Assembly: GCF_000166055.1 (NCBI RefSeq)
Contig: NC_014664.1
Coordinates: forward strand, 3,875,501 to 3,939,500
DNA length: 64,000 nucleotides
Origin: Rhodomicrobium vannielii ATCC 17100
GTDB taxonomy: Bacteria > Pseudomonadota > Alphaproteobacteria > Rhizobiales > Rhodomicrobiaceae
Direction of reading: 5' to 3'
Both the position numbers and the translations under genes were made by a program. Each line of letters opens with the position of its first letter. Position 1 is the stretch's first letter. This document shows positions 8,968-17,138 of this stretch, piece after piece. The notes beneath the pieces were generated by a model. That model was given only the letters and a program-made list of their open reading frames with translations, had not been told where the DNA came from and did not search any database.

Positions 8968-9583
8968 ATCTGATCGATGACGCGGCCTCAATCGGCAAGC
9001 CGCGTGGCGACGCCGAGATCAGGATCGTCGATGAAAATGACGTCGAGCTTCCAGCAGGCGAAATCGGCGAGCTTGTGTTCAGGCCTGCGGATCCTTGGCG
9101 CGTGATGCTCGGCTATGACCAGATAGCGGAGGCGACCATCTCCAACAACCGGAATTCTGGTTCCACACCGGCGACCGAGCATGGAAGGCCGAGGACGGCT
9201 GGTTCTGGTATGTCGATCGCATCAAGGACAGCATCCGGCGGCGTGGAGAGAACATTTCCACGCAGGAATTGGATGCCCTCGTCAGGCAGCACCCGGATAT
9301 CGACGATGTGGCGGCAATTGCGGTTCCTTCGGAGTTTTCCGAGGACGAGGTCATGATCTACGTGAAAGCGCGGGAAGGGGCGGCGCTTACGGCTGAAGGG
9401 ATCATCCGCTTCTGTGACGGTCGGATGCCTTACTATATGGTCCCGCGCTATGTCGATTTCGTCGATGAGTTCCCGCTGACCCCGACCGAAAAAGTCCAGA
9501 AATACAAACTTCGAGAACGAGCTTTAGCGACGCTTTCAGGCGTATTCGATCGTGAGAAGGCTCGCATCAAGTTGTCGCGCTGA
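8968..9583 (+). pseudogene. AMP-forming acyl-CoA ligase, 3' remnant with frameshift
   Basis: The C-terminal third of a CaiC-like adenylate-forming ligase. The first part reads IGKPRGDAEIRIVDENDVEL and GEIGELVFRP; a frameshift near 9140-9150 is needed to continue into FWFHTGDRAW, DRIKDSIRRRGENIS and TEKVQKYKLR, the conserved hinge and C-terminal motifs. The N-terminal two thirds, including the ATP-binding P-loop, are missing. Its tail (from 9514) is repeated at 32001, joined to the same integrase tail. Confidence 0.75.
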
Positions 9584-9589
9584 TGGATC

Positions 9590-9903
9590 GCTGTGGTTCG
9601 CCGCCTGAACAGCGCGCAATGTCTCGGCTATGCCACCCGCATCATCGCACGACAATGGTACGAGAGCTACGATCCGGCCTATCTTGAAACAGCAAGGCAG
9701 GCGTCGACGCCATCATGGGGCAACTTCACGAGATCGCGCAAAGGCACAAGCGGCGCGCGATCCTACCGCCGAATATGATAAGCGGGACCGGCCTCATCGT
9801 TATCGACAACGAAAAACCGAAATTCTACCAAATGGCAGGAATGGCCGTAAGCGATCAAAATGATGCACGAAGGGCCATATGTCTGCAAATGCCTGCAAAT
9901 CAC
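9590..9903 (+). pseudogene. Tyrosine recombinase (integrase) C-terminal remnant, copy A
   Basis: Fragments RRLNSAQCLG, ARQWYESYDPAYLETA and, in another frame, GQLHEIAQRHKRR and GLIVIDNEKP match the C-terminus of a phage-type integrase, including the catalytic Tyr in WYES. The frame is broken near 9700. About 390 bp from 9514 are repeated at 32001-32397 with roughly 90% identity by eye, where the reading frame is less damaged. No tRNA or att site was recognised nearby. Confidence 0.6.
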
Positions 9904-9949
9904 ACGCGCCGAAGGTTATCGCGGCCGGCGCTCCTGGCGAAGTGCTCGC

Positions 9950-10204
9950 CTTGACAGCCATCCAATGGAAACGGGCCTCAGAAAGGACGCCAAGGGAAAC
10001 GTACTAGCGAAGCGCATCATCGAGCGCTTCGAAGCGAGCCTGAACGGCAGGCCGGCGCTGACGGTGGACCTGAACAGATCGGTGGCGGCGAATCCATATT
10101 TGCGGCTCTCTATCTCACCCACCGAAAGCGGAACCCTTGCGCTGCACTGGACGGAGGACACCGGCAGGCTCACCGAGAAAAGCGTCGCCATCGTGGTAGG
10201 ATGA
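9950..10204 (+). pseudogene. SoxZ-like domain remnant
   Basis: A short frame with SHPMETGLRKDAKGN, a middle section ending RSVAANPYLRLSISP, and ESGTLALHWTEDTG resembles the SoxZ half of SoxYZ-type sulfur-carrier proteins, where NPxL and the GTLxxxWxDxxG strand are characteristic. The SoxY half, with its carrier Cys motif GGCGG, is absent, and no SoxY, ribosome site or signal peptide precedes it. I read it as the tail of a fused SoxYZ-like protein left by rearrangement. An independent small protein starting at ATG 9965 is a less likely alternative. Confidence 0.55.
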
Positions 10205-10487
10205 TGGATGGTGGGGTCGGCGCTTCGGCGTTTTAGACTAATGCCTCATAGGCTTGTTTCGGGCGGGCCGGCCGGGGCGCGATGTGGTCGTTCGCGCGCC
10301 GGAGCGATCGATGCCGTCGAATGCATCGGCGACGCCGCAAGATATGATGGAACGGTCCGGAGCCGTCGCGCTACCGCTGCGCCTGCCCGCCAACACTCGT
10401 ACCCATGGCCTCAAATTGGAAGCGACACGGGAATGCATCGAACTCATTATGAGAAGAGTGAAGACCGCAAATACTGAGGCGAAGAGA
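10205..10487. other. Intergenic stretch without a recognisable gene
   Basis: GC-rich sequence between the SoxZ-like remnant and the 3' end of a minus-strand ABC operon. I see no protein, RNA or strong hairpin here. It may contain the terminator of the ABC operon, but no clear stem followed by T's is visible. Confidence 0.4.
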
Positions 10488-11504
10488 TCAACTCCCCGGC
10501 AAGTGGTGGATGTCTTCGAAGAACACGTCCTTCCAACTCGCAGGCTTCGCCGATATAGCGCCCGTCGAGTACATGAAGTCCGCATAGTCGACGATCTTCT
10601 TGGGCGTGAGCGTCCACTCGTTTTCGGGCTTCGTGATGAGCGCCGCAGCCTGTTCCGGCGTGAGCTTCGATTTCTCGGCCTTCACCCAGATTTCGGCGGC
10701 CTTCAGAGGCTCCGCCTTAATGAACGCGAGGGACTCCTCTAGTGCGGCGAGGAACGCCTTGATGACCTTCGGATTTTCGTCGTGGAACTTTGACGTTGCC
10801 CAGACTGAATTGTAGGTGTGCGGGCCGCCGAGCACCTCATAGCTGTCGAGCACCTTGTGCACGCGCGGATCGGCAAGTTCGTCATAGGCGAACGGCGCGG
10901 CGGTGAAGTGCCCTGTGACCTCGGATCTGCCGCTCAGCAGAGCCGCCTGTCCGTCGGGGTGACCGAGGGAGATCGTGATCGAGTCCAGCTTGTTCGCCTG
11001 TCCCTTGCCGAACGCCTTCTCCGCGGCGATCTGCAAAGTCACCGCCTGGATCGAGGATTTTACGGCGGGCAGCGCGATCTTGTCCTTTTCCGTGAAGTCC
11101 TTAATAGACTTCACGTTCGAGTTGTTCGTGTTGAGAATGATCGGCATCGCGTTGAAGGAGGTTACCCCCTTCACCTTGAAATTGTTCTGCGTCTTGCCCC
11201 AGATCGTCAGGAGTGGGCCGACGCCACCCGATGCGAAATCCAGGTTGCCCGAAAGGATCGCCTCGTTCATGCCCGAGCCACCGGTGAAGCGCAGCCATTC
11301 CACCGACACGTCGACGCCGAGTTCCTTCCCGTGCTTCTCGATTAGCTTCTGTTCTTCGAGAAGGACCAGCGGCAGATAGGAAATGCCGAACTGCTTCGCT
11401 ATGCGCAAGGTTTTCGTTTCGGCGCTAGCCTGTGGTGTCGTCACCGCTGCGAGAAGCACGAAACCAGCGATCACCGCCGCCAAATTTCGAAACAAGCCAT
11501 TCAT
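10488..11504 (-). CDS. ABC importer substrate-binding protein, sulfonate/taurine type (system 1)
   Basis: A 338-residue periplasmic binding protein of the NMT1/SsuA/TauA fold. Seen: a signal peptide ending near PQASA-ET, the LRIAKQFGISYLPLVLLEE opening strand typical of SsuA-like proteins, and the FTGGSGMNEAILSGNLDFAS ligand-loop region. It is the last gene of a minus-strand operon after the permease (11600-12502) and ATPase (12495-13331). Upstream on the same strand lie suyAB and a sulfolactate dehydrogenase-like gene, so sulfolactate or a related C3 sulfonate is the best inferred ligand. Nitrate, taurine or aliphatic sulfonates cannot be excluded from sequence alone. Confidence 0.88.
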   Translation of the reverse strand: MNGLFRNLAAVIAGFVLLAAVTTPQASAETKTLRIAKQFGISYLPLVLLEEQKLIEKHGKELGVDVSVEWLRFTGGSGMNEAILSGNLDFASGGVGPLLTIWGKTQNNFKVKGVTSFNAMPIILNTNNSNVKSIKDFTEKDKIALPAVKSSIQAVTLQIAAEKAFGKGQANKLDSITISLGHPDGQAALLSGRSEVTGHFTAAPFAYDELADPRVHKVLDSYEVLGGPHTYNSVWATSKFHDENPKVIKAFLAALEESLAFIKAEPLKAAEIWVKAEKSKLTPEQAAALITKPENEWTLTPKKIVDYADFMYSTGAISAKPASWKDVFFEDIHHLPGS

Positions 11505-11599
11505 GATTTTCTTCCCTCTATCGCGAGCGACAGCTCACGTGAATGTTCCCACTCCCCTGCTCCCAGCCGAGCGAGAGGCACTATCCAAAAAGCGCCGCC

Positions 11600-12502
11600 T
11601 TACGCGTCGCGCCTCAACGAGATTTCAGACTGCATGCCCCAGCGTCGCACGGTCCTTTCCTCCAGCGCGCGGAAGATCAGCCCTTCAACCGCAAGCCCGA
11701 TCAGGATCACGGTGAACAGCCCGGCGAATACGTTCGCGATCTCAAGCTGGTTCTTGTTCTCGAAGATGAACCAGCCGAGCCCGCCGCTTCCCGAACTGAC
11801 TCCGAACACGAGTTCGGCAGCGATCAGCGTCCGCCATGCGAAGGCCCAGCCCACCTTGAGGCCTGTGATGAGGCTCGGTAGCGCTGCGGGAATGAGGATT
11901 TGCCGAACAGTCGAGAGAAGGCCCAGGCCGTAATTTTTGCCGACCATCCGCAGCGTCGGCGATACGGACTTGAAGCCCGAATTTGCGTTCAGCGCGACCG
12001 GCCAAAGCACCGAATGGACGAGGACGAAGACGATGCTCTGCGTACCCAGCCCGAACCAGATCAGCGCCAGCGGTAGCAGCGCGATCGCGGGCAGCGGGTT
12101 GAACATGGCGGTGAGCGTTTCGAGAAGATCCTCGCCGATGCGCGTGACGAGCGCGAGTACAGTAATGCAAGCCGCGATCAGAATGCCGATGCCATATCCC
12201 GTGAGAAGTACCTTCAGCGAGACCCACACGCGCCGCGGCAGTGTCCCATTGGCAGTCTCGTTGAAGAAGGCTGTAAGTGTCTGAAAGAACGTCGGGAAAA
12301 GTAGGTCGTTATTGAGGTGGCGAGCATAAAGCTCCCAAACGACAGCCAGCGCGATCAGGATGATCGTTTTGCGAAACGCGCCGTTGCCCCAAACAAGCGC
12401 GGCGAAAGGAATCGGTTTTTCAATCGGACCAATCGTTCCGGCGGGTTGCGTTTCGAAGAATACGTCTTGCCGTCGCACGGCATCAGCCAAAGTCTCAGGC
12501 AT
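11600..12502 (-). CDS. ABC importer permease, SsuC/TauC type (system 1)
   Basis: A 300-residue inner-membrane permease with about six predicted helices. The EAA-type loop lies around TLRMVGKNYGLGLLSTVRQI, ending in the PAALPSLITGLKVGWAFAWRTLIAAELV segment characteristic of sulfonate/nitrate permeases. Its start overlaps the end of the ATPase gene by 8 bases, which indicates a coupled operon. It partners with the ATPase at 12495-13331 and the binding protein at 10488-11504. Confidence 0.9.
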   Translation of the reverse strand: MPETLADAVRRQDVFFETQPAGTIGPIEKPIPFAALVWGNGAFRKTIILIALAVVWELYARHLNNDLLFPTFFQTLTAFFNETANGTLPRRVWVSLKVLLTGYGIGILIAACITVLALVTRIGEDLLETLTAMFNPLPAIALLPLALIWFGLGTQSIVFVLVHSVLWPVALNANSGFKSVSPTLRMVGKNYGLGLLSTVRQILIPAALPSLITGLKVGWAFAWRTLIAAELVFGVSSGSGGLGWFIFENKNQLEIANVFAGLFTVILIGLAVEGLIFRALEERTVRRWGMQSEISLRRDA

Positions 12503-13331
12503 GAGCGGCTACGGCGGTAGCGGTGTCCGAGAAGAGGATGTCGTGAATCATGGCCTGAAGTCCTGCATCCAGGAAGCTGCCGTCACGTGTGCCGATCTCC
12601 GCCTTGACCTGCCCTGGCAGCGCCGAAAGAAGAAGAATGCGATTACCGATTTTGATGGCTTCGCTAATGGAATGGGTCACGAACAAAAGCGTGACGCGCG
12701 TATCCTCCCAGAGCCGCAAGAGTTCATCTTGCATTCGATCACGTGTTAGCGCGTCGAGAGCAGCGAACGGCTCGTCCATCAACAGAACATCCGGCTCCAT
12801 CGCCATGCCGCGCGCGATGGCAACGCGCTGCTTCATGCCACCCGAAAGGGTATGCGGATAGGCGTCTGCGAATTCCTGAAGCCGGATCTTCTCTATGTAG
12901 TGTTCGGTGCGTTCGTGTGCTTCCGCGCGGGAAAACTTCCCGGTTGCACGCATTGGAAAGAGGATGTTTTCGCGAACCGTTTTCCAGGGTGCCAGTTGAT
13001 CAAACTCTTGGAAAACCATCATCCGATCGGGGCCTGGCCTTGTGATCCTCTTGCCATTGAGCAAGATTTGACCTTCGGCGGGGCGGATAAAGCCGCCGAC
13101 CGCCTTCAACAAGGTCGATTTCCCGCAGCCAGACGGCCCGAGAAGAATATAGCGATCAGACTTGAAGACCTGAAAATCGACGCGGTAAGTCGCCGTGACG
13201 AGGCTATCGCGGGTTTTATACTGAAGAGTGACCCCTTTGAGAGAGAGAAGCGGTGCCCCTTCGGCGTGACGCCGGACATCGCTCACTGGGTCCCCAACCG
13301 AGTCGGGTCCGCTTGGTCTTGCAAAAAACAT
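12495..13331 (-). CDS. ABC importer ATPase, SsuB/TauB type (system 1)
   Basis: A 278-residue cytoplasmic ATPase that powers the importer. Seen: Walker [11 protein letters not shown]-loop VFQEFDQLAPW, signature LSGGMKQR, Walker [13 protein letters not shown] and the H-loop TH in LLFVTHSISEA. The start at 13331 (MFFARPSG) is the longest; no clear ribosome site distinguishes it from alternatives a few codons in. It is the first gene of the three-gene minus-strand operon. Confidence 0.92.
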   Translation of the reverse strand: MFFARPSGPDSVGDPVSDVRRHAEGAPLLSLKGVTLQYKTRDSLVTATYRVDFQVFKSDRYILLGPSGCGKSTLLKAVGGFIRPAEGQILLNGKRITRPGPDRMMVFQEFDQLAPWKTVRENILFPMRATGKFSRAEAHERTEHYIEKIRLQEFADAYPHTLSGGMKQRVAIARGMAMEPDVLLMDEPFAALDALTRDRMQDELLRLWEDTRVTLLFVTHSISEAIKIGNRILLLSALPGQVKAEIGTRDGSFLDAGLQAMIHDILFSDTATAVAAHA

Positions 13332-13631
13332 CGCTTGGTTCGCTCGGTTGAAACGTCGCTTGACTATTCTTTTATGCGTCGACGAGTGTCAAACAAGCGG
13401 GCCAGCACACCTTGCCCCGTTCAGTCTCGCACGAAAAACATTGTGCTACTGAGGCAGCCCGGAGAGTTAAGGCGTTGCTCCGCGCCCAGTTGCGAGGCGA
13501 CATCCTTCTCTTTAGCAAGCTCTGCGAAAATCTTCCGTGCGCCTATCAAGGAGTGGGTAATAGCGGGGGAACGGCCTCAGCGCCGCAGCGCCAAAGGCTG
13601 CCAGCTCCTCGATGGTCAGAACGGGGGTGTT
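13332..13631. other. Region between the ABC operon and the sulfolactate dehydrogenase gene
   Basis: On the minus strand the first 110 bases after the dehydrogenase stop (read leftwards from 13631) contain a short open stretch, LTIEELAAFGAAALRPFPR, which looks like a coding tail, ending at a TAG-type stop near 13515. I cannot assign it to a family. The AT-richer part near 13350-13390 (TTGACTATTCTTTTATG on the plus strand) may hold the promoter of the ABC operon. No RNA gene is seen. Confidence 0.35.
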
Positions 13632-14573
13632 TCAGGTGCCGAACAGATGGCGGCGCACATTTGCGACGGTAATTTCCGACACGCGGCGGTTCGCTTCCGC
13701 CGTTAGCCCCGCGATATGCGGTGTGAGAATGAGATTCGGGACGCCCTCGAAGCGGCTGGCATAGCCTTGCGGGAACGGTTCCGCCTCGAACACATCCAGC
13801 GCCGCACCACCGATGCGGCCTTCTACAAGCGCGCGGGCGAGGGCCTGCTCATTGGCCACGCCTCCGCGCGCCGTATTGATAAGGATCGCGTGCGGCTTCA
13901 TAAGGCCGAGGGCGCGCTCATTAATGAGGCCGCGCGTGGCGTCAGTCAGCGGCACGTGAAGGGAGACGATGTCGGAAGTTTCCAGCAGCGCGTCGAGGTC
14001 GAGACGCTCCACGCGGCCGAAATCCTGCGCCCAGACCGGGTCATCGTTCGCGATGAAAGGATCGTGTGCGGCGACCGTCATGCCGAGGGCGGCCGACCGT
14101 CGCGCCACCTGCCGCGCGATGGCGCCGAAGCCGACAAGGCCGAAGCGCTTGCCGAAAATCTCGCCGCCATCCATCAGCGCCTGACGGGGCCAGCGGCCTT
14201 GCGCCAGCTCCGCGCTTGCGCCGAACGCACCGCGCGTGAGCAGCAGCGCCGACGCGATGACGTATTCCGCGACGGAAATATCATTCGCGCCGGTCGCCGG
14301 ATAGACGGCGATGCCGCGCGCCTTGCATGCGGCGGTGTCGATGTTGTCGAGGCCGACGCCAAGGCGGCCCACGCATCTGAGCCGTGGCGCTGCATCGAGC
14401 AGGGCACCCGTCACCTGCGTGCGGTTGCGTACGATGAGCGCCTCCGCATCGGCGGATTCGGCGAGAAGCGCGTCTGGCTTGTCGACCAAGTCGGGATCGT
14501 AGACGACCAGCGCATCCGGTAGCCCGTTGCAGAGGACGTCCTCCTCCATAAATTCGGTTACGACAATTTTCAC
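13632..14573 (-). CDS. slcC: D-isomer-specific 2-hydroxyacid dehydrogenase, probable (S)-sulfolactate dehydrogenase
   Basis: A 313-residue NAD-dependent dehydrogenase of the SerA/phosphoglycerate dehydrogenase family. Seen: VGRLGVGLDNID, a Rossmann loop GLVGFGAIARQV, and the catalytic Arg in NTARGGV, Glu in DVFEAEP and His in LTPHIAG. On its own this sequence could be a phosphoglycerate or other hydroxyacid dehydrogenase. The location directly downstream of suyAB on the same strand supports SlcC, which oxidises (S)-sulfolactate to sulfopyruvate so that, with a partner ComC, sulfolactate is racemised into the SuyAB substrate. No comC is present in the window. A strong terminator lies between suyB and this gene, so expression may be partly uncoupled. 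Confidence 0.7.
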   Translation of the reverse strand: MKIVVTEFMEEDVLCNGLPDALVVYDPDLVDKPDALLAESADAEALIVRNRTQVTGALLDAAPRLRCVGRLGVGLDNIDTAACKARGIAVYPATGANDISVAEYVIASALLLTRGAFGASAELAQGRWPRQALMDGGEIFGKRFGLVGFGAIARQVARRSAALGMTVAAHDPFIANDDPVWAQDFGRVERLDLDALLETSDIVSLHVPLTDATRGLINERALGLMKPHAILINTARGGVANEQALARALVEGRIGGAALDVFEAEPFPQGYASRFEGVPNLILTPHIAGLTAEANRRVSEITVANVRRHLFGT

Positions 14574-14615
14574 CGATCTGCCTCCTGCCCCACTTCGGAT
14601 GCATCAGGGTCGCGA

Positions 14616-14644
14616 AAAAGCCGGGGCGCACGCCCCCGGCTTTT
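14616..14644 (-). terminator. Bidirectional-looking terminator between suyB and the dehydrogenase gene
   Basis: AAAAGCCGGGG and CCCCGGCTTTT form an 11-bp perfect stem around a 7-base loop. Read on the minus strand it ends in TTTTT, a textbook intrinsic terminator 16 bases after the suyB stop. The A-tract on the other side makes it symmetrical. Confidence 0.85.
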
Positions 14645-14659
14645 GGTTCGATCCGCGCC

Positions 14660-15925
14660 TTAAGCGCTCCGATAAAGCTTTGTGATGACAAATTCGCGGT
14701 GACCAAGCGCTTCCGCCGCCGTGAGACGCCCGTTGGCAGTGCGCACGATCATGTCGATGAGCGAGTCGCCCGCCTGACTGATGGTAATCTCGCGGCGCAG
14801 AACGCCTGACACGTCCACGTCGATATGCTCACCCATGGTGCGGATCGTGCGCGGGTTCCCCGAGATCTTTACCACTGGCAGGATCGGGTTGCCGATGACA
14901 TTACCCTGACCGGTCGGGAAGGTGTGGACCACATAGCCCGCCGCCGCCATCAGCGTCACGCATTCGGCAGCCGCCGAGGACGAATCCATAAAGTACAGGC
15001 CGGGGCCTTTCGCAGGCGCTTCGGCGGGTTCCAGCGCGTCCAGGAACTTGGAATTGTGGCCGATCTTTTCGAGGTTGCCGAGCGCCTTCTCCTCGATAGT
15101 CGTGAGGCCGCCCGCGATATTCCCCTTGGTCGGCTGGCTGTCGGACAGGTCGTTCGTCTTGTGAGCCTCGATCACGTCCTCCTGATACGCCTTCCACATG
15201 GCATACCACTTTTCGGCAATCTCGGGCGTCGCTGCGCGCTCGCGTGCCAGGTGCTCCGCGCCGGTGATCTCGGTCGTTTCGCCGAACACGCCGTAGATGC
15301 CGAGCGGGATCAGCTTGTCGTACATATTGCCGACGGCGGGGCAGGAGGAGAGGCCGGTGGTCGTGTCGGACTCGCCGCACTTCGTCGAAACCCAAAGCTC
15401 GGAGATTGGGGCTTCTTCGCGCGGAAGTTCGGTCGCCCATTGAACGAACTTCTTCGCAGCGTAGCTCGCCTTGGCGACGGTCGCGATGTCGCCGTGGCCC
15501 TCGATGCCGAAGCCGACGACTGGCTTGCCCGTCTTCGCGATGCCCTCGACGACGCGGTTCGTCCACTGGTCCTCGATGCCGATGACGACGACGGCGGCCA
15601 CGTTTGGGTTCGAGCCGGTGCCGATCAGCGTGCGGAAGAAGAGTTCGAGGTCTTCGCCGAACTGGAGGCGGCCATAGGCGTGGGGCAGGGCGAGCGTGCC
15701 CTTGACCTGCGCCGCGACAGCTTCAGATGCCGCGTTGGAGAGGTCGTCCAGCGGCAGGATGACAACGTGATTGCGCACGCCGATGCGGCCATTTTCGCGC
15801 CGCCAGCCGGTGAAGGTGGCCTTCGCGTAATCCTGTGAAGCCCGCTTCGCCGGAAGCGCGGGCGTATAAAACTGATCCGGTGCGCCGCCCACGAACGGGC
15901 TTTCCTTGCCTTGCACTATGCTCAT
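14660..15925 (-). CDS. suyB: (2R)-sulfolactate sulfo-lyase subunit beta
   Basis: SuyB is the large subunit of sulfolactate sulfo-lyase, which splits (R)-sulfolactate into pyruvate and sulfite. Seen: 421 residues of the UxaA/altronate dehydratase C-terminal family with [39 protein letters not shown] (the Cys-rich iron-binding region), [19 protein letters not shown] and PVVKISGNP. The ATG at 15925 (MSIVQGKES) gives the proper N-terminus; 22 extra codons upstream lie inside suyA. Only 10 bases separate it from suyA. Altronate or galactarate dehydratase is an alternative for the family, but those usually carry the small domain fused, whereas a separate SuyA-like subunit favours SuyAB. Confidence 0.85.
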   Translation of the reverse strand: MSIVQGKESPFVGGAPDQFYTPALPAKRASQDYAKATFTGWRRENGRIGVRNHVVILPLDDLSNAASEAVAAQVKGTLALPHAYGRLQFGEDLELFFRTLIGTGSNPNVAAVVVIGIEDQWTNRVVEGIAKTGKPVVGFGIEGHGDIATVAKASYAAKKFVQWATELPREEAPISELWVSTKCGESDTTTGLSSCPAVGNMYDKLIPLGIYGVFGETTEITGAEHLARERAATPEIAEKWYAMWKAYQEDVIEAHKTNDLSDSQPTKGNIAGGLTTIEEKALGNLEKIGHNSKFLDALEPAEAPAKGPGLYFMDSSSAAAECVTLMAAAGYVVHTFPTGQGNVIGNPILPVVKISGNPRTIRTMGEHIDVDVSGVLRREITISQAGDSLIDMIVRTANGRLTAAEALGHREFVITKLYRSA

Positions 15926-15935
15926 CGTGGCGTCC

Positions 15936-16253
15936 TTACCAGCGCTTGGTCTTGAGATTGTGGATGTGGACATGCTCGCCCTTGGCGACATCCTTCACGA
16001 TGCGGCCCACGTCCTGGCCGTATTTGATAGCGGTGTCGCCTGCCTTCAGATCCTTCAGCGCAACCTTATGGCCGATTGGAATGTCTTGCTTCACCTGGAC
16101 ATCGAACGGCGCGTCGGTTTCGGTGATGACGCCGAATGCGGTTGTGCCCGCGCTCAGCCCCTCGATCACCACAACGGCCACGTTGTCAGCCGAATTATGT
16201 GCGAGGACATGCGGAATGCGTTCCTCCTTATCCCGGCCTGCGGATTGCGGCAT
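15936..16253 (-). CDS. suyA: (2R)-sulfolactate sulfo-lyase subunit alpha
   Basis: SuyA is the small SAF-domain subunit (UxaA N-terminal type) that pairs with SuyB. Seen: about 105 residues with [21 protein letters not shown], a short acidic link, and [23 protein letters not shown], ending [11 protein letters not shown], the typical end of the family (HxHNLxxxR). I prefer ATG 16253 because GGAGGT lies 4 bases before it; the earlier ATG at 16265 has no ribosome site and contains that GGAGGT. It is the first gene of the suyAB pair; the promoter should lie in 16260-16400. Confidence 0.87.
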   Translation of the reverse strand: MPQSAGRDKEERIPHVLAHNSADNVAVVVIEGLSAGTTAFGVITETDAPFDVQVKQDIPIGHKVALKDLKAGDTAIKYGQDVGRIVKDVAKGEHVHIHNLKTKRW

Positions 16254-16265
16254 TAGCACCTCCAT

Positions 16266-16790
16266 ACTTTACAATCCCAATGGATAAAATCGATTTGAAC
16301 AGATGCGTCAACGTCTGTCCCGAAGGTCCAGCGAGATTTGTCCATGCGCTATGGATATTCAGGCGGTCTTGCTCCCGCATCGATCCCGCGTAAAGCGGCA
16401 TTATACCGACTGACAGCGTGAAGCGTTGCACACGCTCGCCTTCATGCGCTGGACGCCTACGTCGCGGCGCTCGACCTGCTGATGGAGGAAGGGGGCCGAT
16501 AGGAATTGCGCAACATGGGCCAGATAATCGTCGAAGCTCCAACGCGGCCATGCGCGGTCGATGGCATCCTGTCGGACATCTCATGCGCGATCTCTCGCGC
16601 CCGCCGCGTCATCTCCTCGCGAAGCCTTTTCAGATTGTCGAGCCGACCTTCTTGGCTTACAACATTCTAAATCGCCGCTCACATTTTCGAAATATTGAAA
16701 TTTTATGGCCCTGCATACGCCATTTCTAGGAATTTGTCCTATTTTGAGCCAGGGGTGGGGTTTTCGCTTAGCTGGAGGATCTCGCAAAAC
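16266..16790. other. Non-coding or decayed stretch upstream of suyA
   Basis: The part near 16270-16400 is the presumed suyA promoter region. Around 16420-16501 on the plus strand there is a coding-like tail (ARLHALDAYVAALDLLMEEG) ending in TAG at 16499-16501. On the minus strand around 16530-16640 there is another (LKRLREEMTRRAREIAHEM). Neither has a credible start and I cannot name them. I read both as remnants of deleted genes. Confidence 0.35.
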
Positions 16791-17093
16791 TCAGCGCGAG
16801 CATCGCAAGCGCGCCTCGTCGAGGATCACGATCCGGTCCGGGGCAACCTCGATCAGCCCCTTCTCGCGAAACCGTTCGAGCGTCGCGGAAATCCACTGGC
16901 GGGTCGCACCGACCAGTCGGGCGAGTTCGTCCTGCGTCAGCGTGCGGTTTATGATTATGCGGTCGCCGATGCGCTGGCCGCCCATCTCGGCCATCAGCAG
17001 CAGCAATTGCGCGAGACGTTCGGCGGCGGAACGCGTACCAAGCATTTGAATGAGGCTTGAGAAACACTTGCCCTTGAGCGCCATCGCCTCGAC
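16791..17093 (-). pseudogene. Crp/Fnr-type regulator, C-terminal DNA-binding remnant
   Basis: The minus strand encodes RSAAERLAQLLLLMAEMGGQ, TLTQDELARLVGATRQWISA and RFREKGLIEVAPDRIVILDE, the helix-turn-helix domain of a Crp/Fnr regulator in order. The nucleotide-binding beta-roll that should precede it is absent: upstream of about 17100 the sequence is the 5' part of a permease/MetY chimera on the other strand. The long open frame that continues antisense through the chimera is a shadow. No function can be expected unless the missing domain is supplied elsewhere. Confidence 0.72.
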
Positions 17094-17138
17094 GAGCGCG
17101 ACGGCGAGGCGCGGCCGCTGCGCGTCATTCCCCGCGCT

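Noticed and set aside
9590-9903. tRNA gene or phage attachment site beside the integrase remnants
   Set aside because: No cloverleaf-like sequence or CCA-end tRNA tail was seen around either remnant.
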